Shown piece after piece: positions 62,612 through 64,000 of a DNA stretch of 64,000 nt. Source of the stretch: Parapedobacter indicus (lineage in GTDB: Bacteria > Bacteroidota > Bacteroidia > Sphingobacteriales > Sphingobacteriaceae); assembly GCF_900113765.1 (NCBI RefSeq), contig NZ_FOQO01000005.1:202710-266709 (forward strand), given 5' to 3'. The notes below the pieces were generated by a model. That model searched no databases and had not been told where the DNA came from. It worked only from the letters and a program-made list of their open reading frames with translations. Every line of letters begins with the position of its first letter. The first letter of the stretch is position 1. A program made the translations under genes and the position numbers.

Positions 62612-64000
62612 AAATTTTGTTTTACGGCAAATACAATATTCATGAATGAGCCGAGGGTAACATCGGCATCGGGTTTAATTTCGTAGCGTAATACTCCGTA
62701 TTCATCTACCGTTATATTTTCAAACACCATTTGGTCATACCATGTAATGTAATAGTAAAGTTCGTTAGCTGGTAATACAGGAAGGGGTTGAGCCCCAGGG
62801 CTCGAGACTTGTGGCGAACCAAATTGTTTTTGATATTTTTTATATAAATCGATGGTGCCGAATGGTTCTTCGGAAGGGTTTTCCACTTGATCCGCTGCTG
62901 TGGGGATAATAATGGAAGGCATGTAAAAGAATTTCGGCATAGCAGCTTTTAGGGCTTTTAGCTCCCCGGTTATTGCATCGGCTACGACAATTTTGTCGTC
63001 TGTTGCGGTTGAATATTCCAAGCCGGCGATGGCTAAGGTGTTGTCTGCGTCTGTTTGGATCGTAGTCTTCGGTTTTATAAGTGGGCCACCGAGTTGTATA
63101 GCTCCGCTTGTTACATCGATGTTAAGGCCATTATTGGCTTTGACGTCGATGACGTCGTCTACGCCGTCCTCCGCAGAGTAGGTGAGCCGGTATACCGCGT
63201 CGCCATCGGTATTGGTGGTTATCTCACTGCCCAGCTCGGTCACCGTCTCCAGGTTCTTGACAACGGGCGCCATGTCCAGGTTGGTGGTCTGACCGTTCTC
63301 GTCGGTGTAGGTAAGCAGGTGATTGTCGGGATCATACTCGAGCCTACCGACATTCATATCAATGTTTACAGGATCGCCGTTCTCATCGGTATAGGTGAGC
63401 AGGTGGTTGTCAGGATCGTATTCCAACTTTCCGACATTCATATCGATATCCACCCTGTCCCCGTTCTCATCGGTGTAGGTAAGCAGGTGATTGTCGGGAT
63501 CATACTCGAGCCTACCGACATTCATATCAATGTTTACAGGATCGCCGTTCTCGTCGGTGTAGGTAAGCAGGTGATTGTCTGGATCGTATTCCAGCTTTCC
63601 GACATTCATATCGATATCCACCCTGTCCCCGTTCTCATCGGTATAGGTAAGCAGGTGGTTGTCTGGATCGTATTCCAGCTTTCCGACATTCATATCGATA
63701 TCCACCCTGTCCCCGTTCTCATCGGTATAGGTAAGCAGGTGATTGTCTGGATCGTATTCCAGCTTTCCGACATTCATATCGATATCCACCCTGTCCCCGT
63801 TCTCATCGGTGTAGGTAAGCAGGTGGTTGTCTGGATCATACTCGAGCCTACCGACATTCATATCAATGTTTACGGGATCGCCGTTCTCATCGGTGTAGGT
63901 AAGCAGGTGATTGTCGGGATCATACTCGAGCCTACCGACATTCATATCAATGTTTACAGGATCGCCGTTCTCGTCGGTGTAGGTAAGCAGGTGATTGTCT
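62608..64000 (-). CDS. 28-residue tandem-repeat surface protein (5' end outside window)
   Basis: At least 463 residues are in frame to the right edge of the window, so the start and signal peptide lie beyond it. The N-proximal part is a run of 28-residue repeats of the type MNVGRLEYDPDN / HLLTYTDENGDPVNID (eight full plus one partial). A non-repetitive C-terminal part of about 220 residues follows (EDGVDDVIDVKANNGLNID, then ELYYYITWYDQMVFENITVDE). The repeats are acidic (Asp/Asn/Glu) and resemble short beta-hairpins or calcium-binding stalks. No sorting domain is visible. First known gene of the operon ending in the PorP/SprF gene. Confidence 0.85.
   Translation of the reverse strand, partial: DNHLLTYTDENGDPVNIDMNVGRLEYDPDNHLLTYTDENGDPVNIDMNVGRLEYDPDNHLLTYTDENGDRVDIDMNVGKLEYDPDNHLLTYTDENGDRVDIDMNVGKLEYDPDNHLLTYTDENGDRVDIDMNVGKLEYDPDNHLLTYTDENGDPVNIDMNVGRLEYDPDNHLLTYTDENGDRVDIDMNVGKLEYDPDNHLLTYTDENGDPVNIDMNVGRLEYDPDNHLLTYTDENGQTTNLDMAPVVKNLETVTELGSEITTNTDGDAVYRLTYSAEDGVDDVIDVKANNGLNIDVTSGAIQLGGPLIKPKTTIQTDADNTLAIAGLEYSTATDDKIVVADAITGELKALKAAMPKFFYMPSIIIPTAADQVENPSEEPFGTIDLYKKYQKQFGSPQVSSPGAQPLPVLPANELYYYITWYDQMVFENITVDEYGVLRYEIKPDADVTLGSFMNIVFAVKQNL
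63274..64000 (-). repeat. 84-bp coding tandem repeats
   Basis: Eight full 84-bp units (63274-63945) and a partial one to the window edge, each coding 28 residues and nearly identical in DNA. Two sequence classes alternate irregularly: units ending PVNID or RVDID, and units starting MNVGR or MNVGK. The last unit (63274-63357) ends QTTNLD instead. Confidence 0.95.

Noticed and set aside
63274..64000. Regular 84-bp repeats as a CRISPR array
   Set aside because: Repeats are directly adjacent without unique spacers and keep one open frame coding 28-residue protein repeats.

Overview
The window comes from a member of the Bacteroidota, most likely Sphingobacteriaceae or a close relative. The evidence is two SusC/SusD outer-membrane pairs, a GLPGLI/TonB-receptor pair, a PorP/SprF protein with a gliding-type C-terminal domain (type IX secretion), an ECF sigma/FecR pair, and many promoters of the phylum-specific form TTG-N20/21-TAnnTTTG. 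Base composition is about half GC by eye. I saw no tRNA, rRNA, insertion sequence, prophage or CRISPR array.

1-22 kb is a large amino-sugar/glycan utilisation locus: AgaS-type SIS isomerase/deaminase (-), D-Ala-D-Ala ligase, lipoprotein amidohydrolase, DeoR repressor, a jelly-roll-like lipoprotein, a Tat-exported Gfo/Idh dehydrogenase, a double DUF1080 (3-keto-glycoside hydrolase) protein, M20 amidohydrolase, Tat-exported GH109-type NAD-dependent alpha-N-acetylgalactosaminidase, GH20 beta-hexosaminidase, a SUMF1-like protein, SusC/SusD, dipeptide epimerase and a FucP/NagP-type MFS sugar transporter. Hydrolytic and NAD-dependent sugar cleavage outside the cytoplasm, SusCD capture, MFS import and AgaS catabolism fit a GalNAc/GlcNAc-containing substrate. 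The ligase, epimerase and amidohydrolases hint that the substrate may carry peptides (glycopeptide or muropeptide).

22-33 kb is mostly housekeeping: uvrA, mutL, two rhomboid proteases, an EEP-family nuclease/phosphatase, PIN-PhoH ATPase and an RsmF-like rRNA methyltransferase (-). Between the EEP and PhoH genes lies a 684-bp gap with a strong bidirectional terminator and three perfect DnaA boxes within 98 bp.

33-44 kb is a second uptake locus under ECF sigma/anti-sigma control: sigma factor, FecR, STN-containing SusC, SusD, two calcineurin-like phosphoesterases and an unrecognised lipoprotein. The FecR gene contains an in-frame 7-bp tandem repeat that could phase-vary.

44-57 kb holds a short MutS-like ATPase (-), GLPGLI protein, TonB-receptor-like protein, two-component system, and a tatA-tolC-hlyD-czcA operon for metal/cation efflux with an OmpR-type direct repeat in front of it. 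fabF follows.

58.5-64 kb (minus strand) is a tight four-gene surface operon, read right to left: a protein with 28-residue tandem repeats (its start lies beyond the window), a GEVED-domain protein, a gliding-motility C-terminal-domain protein and a PorP/SprF membrane protein. It is probably a type IX-secreted adhesin with its dedicated partner.
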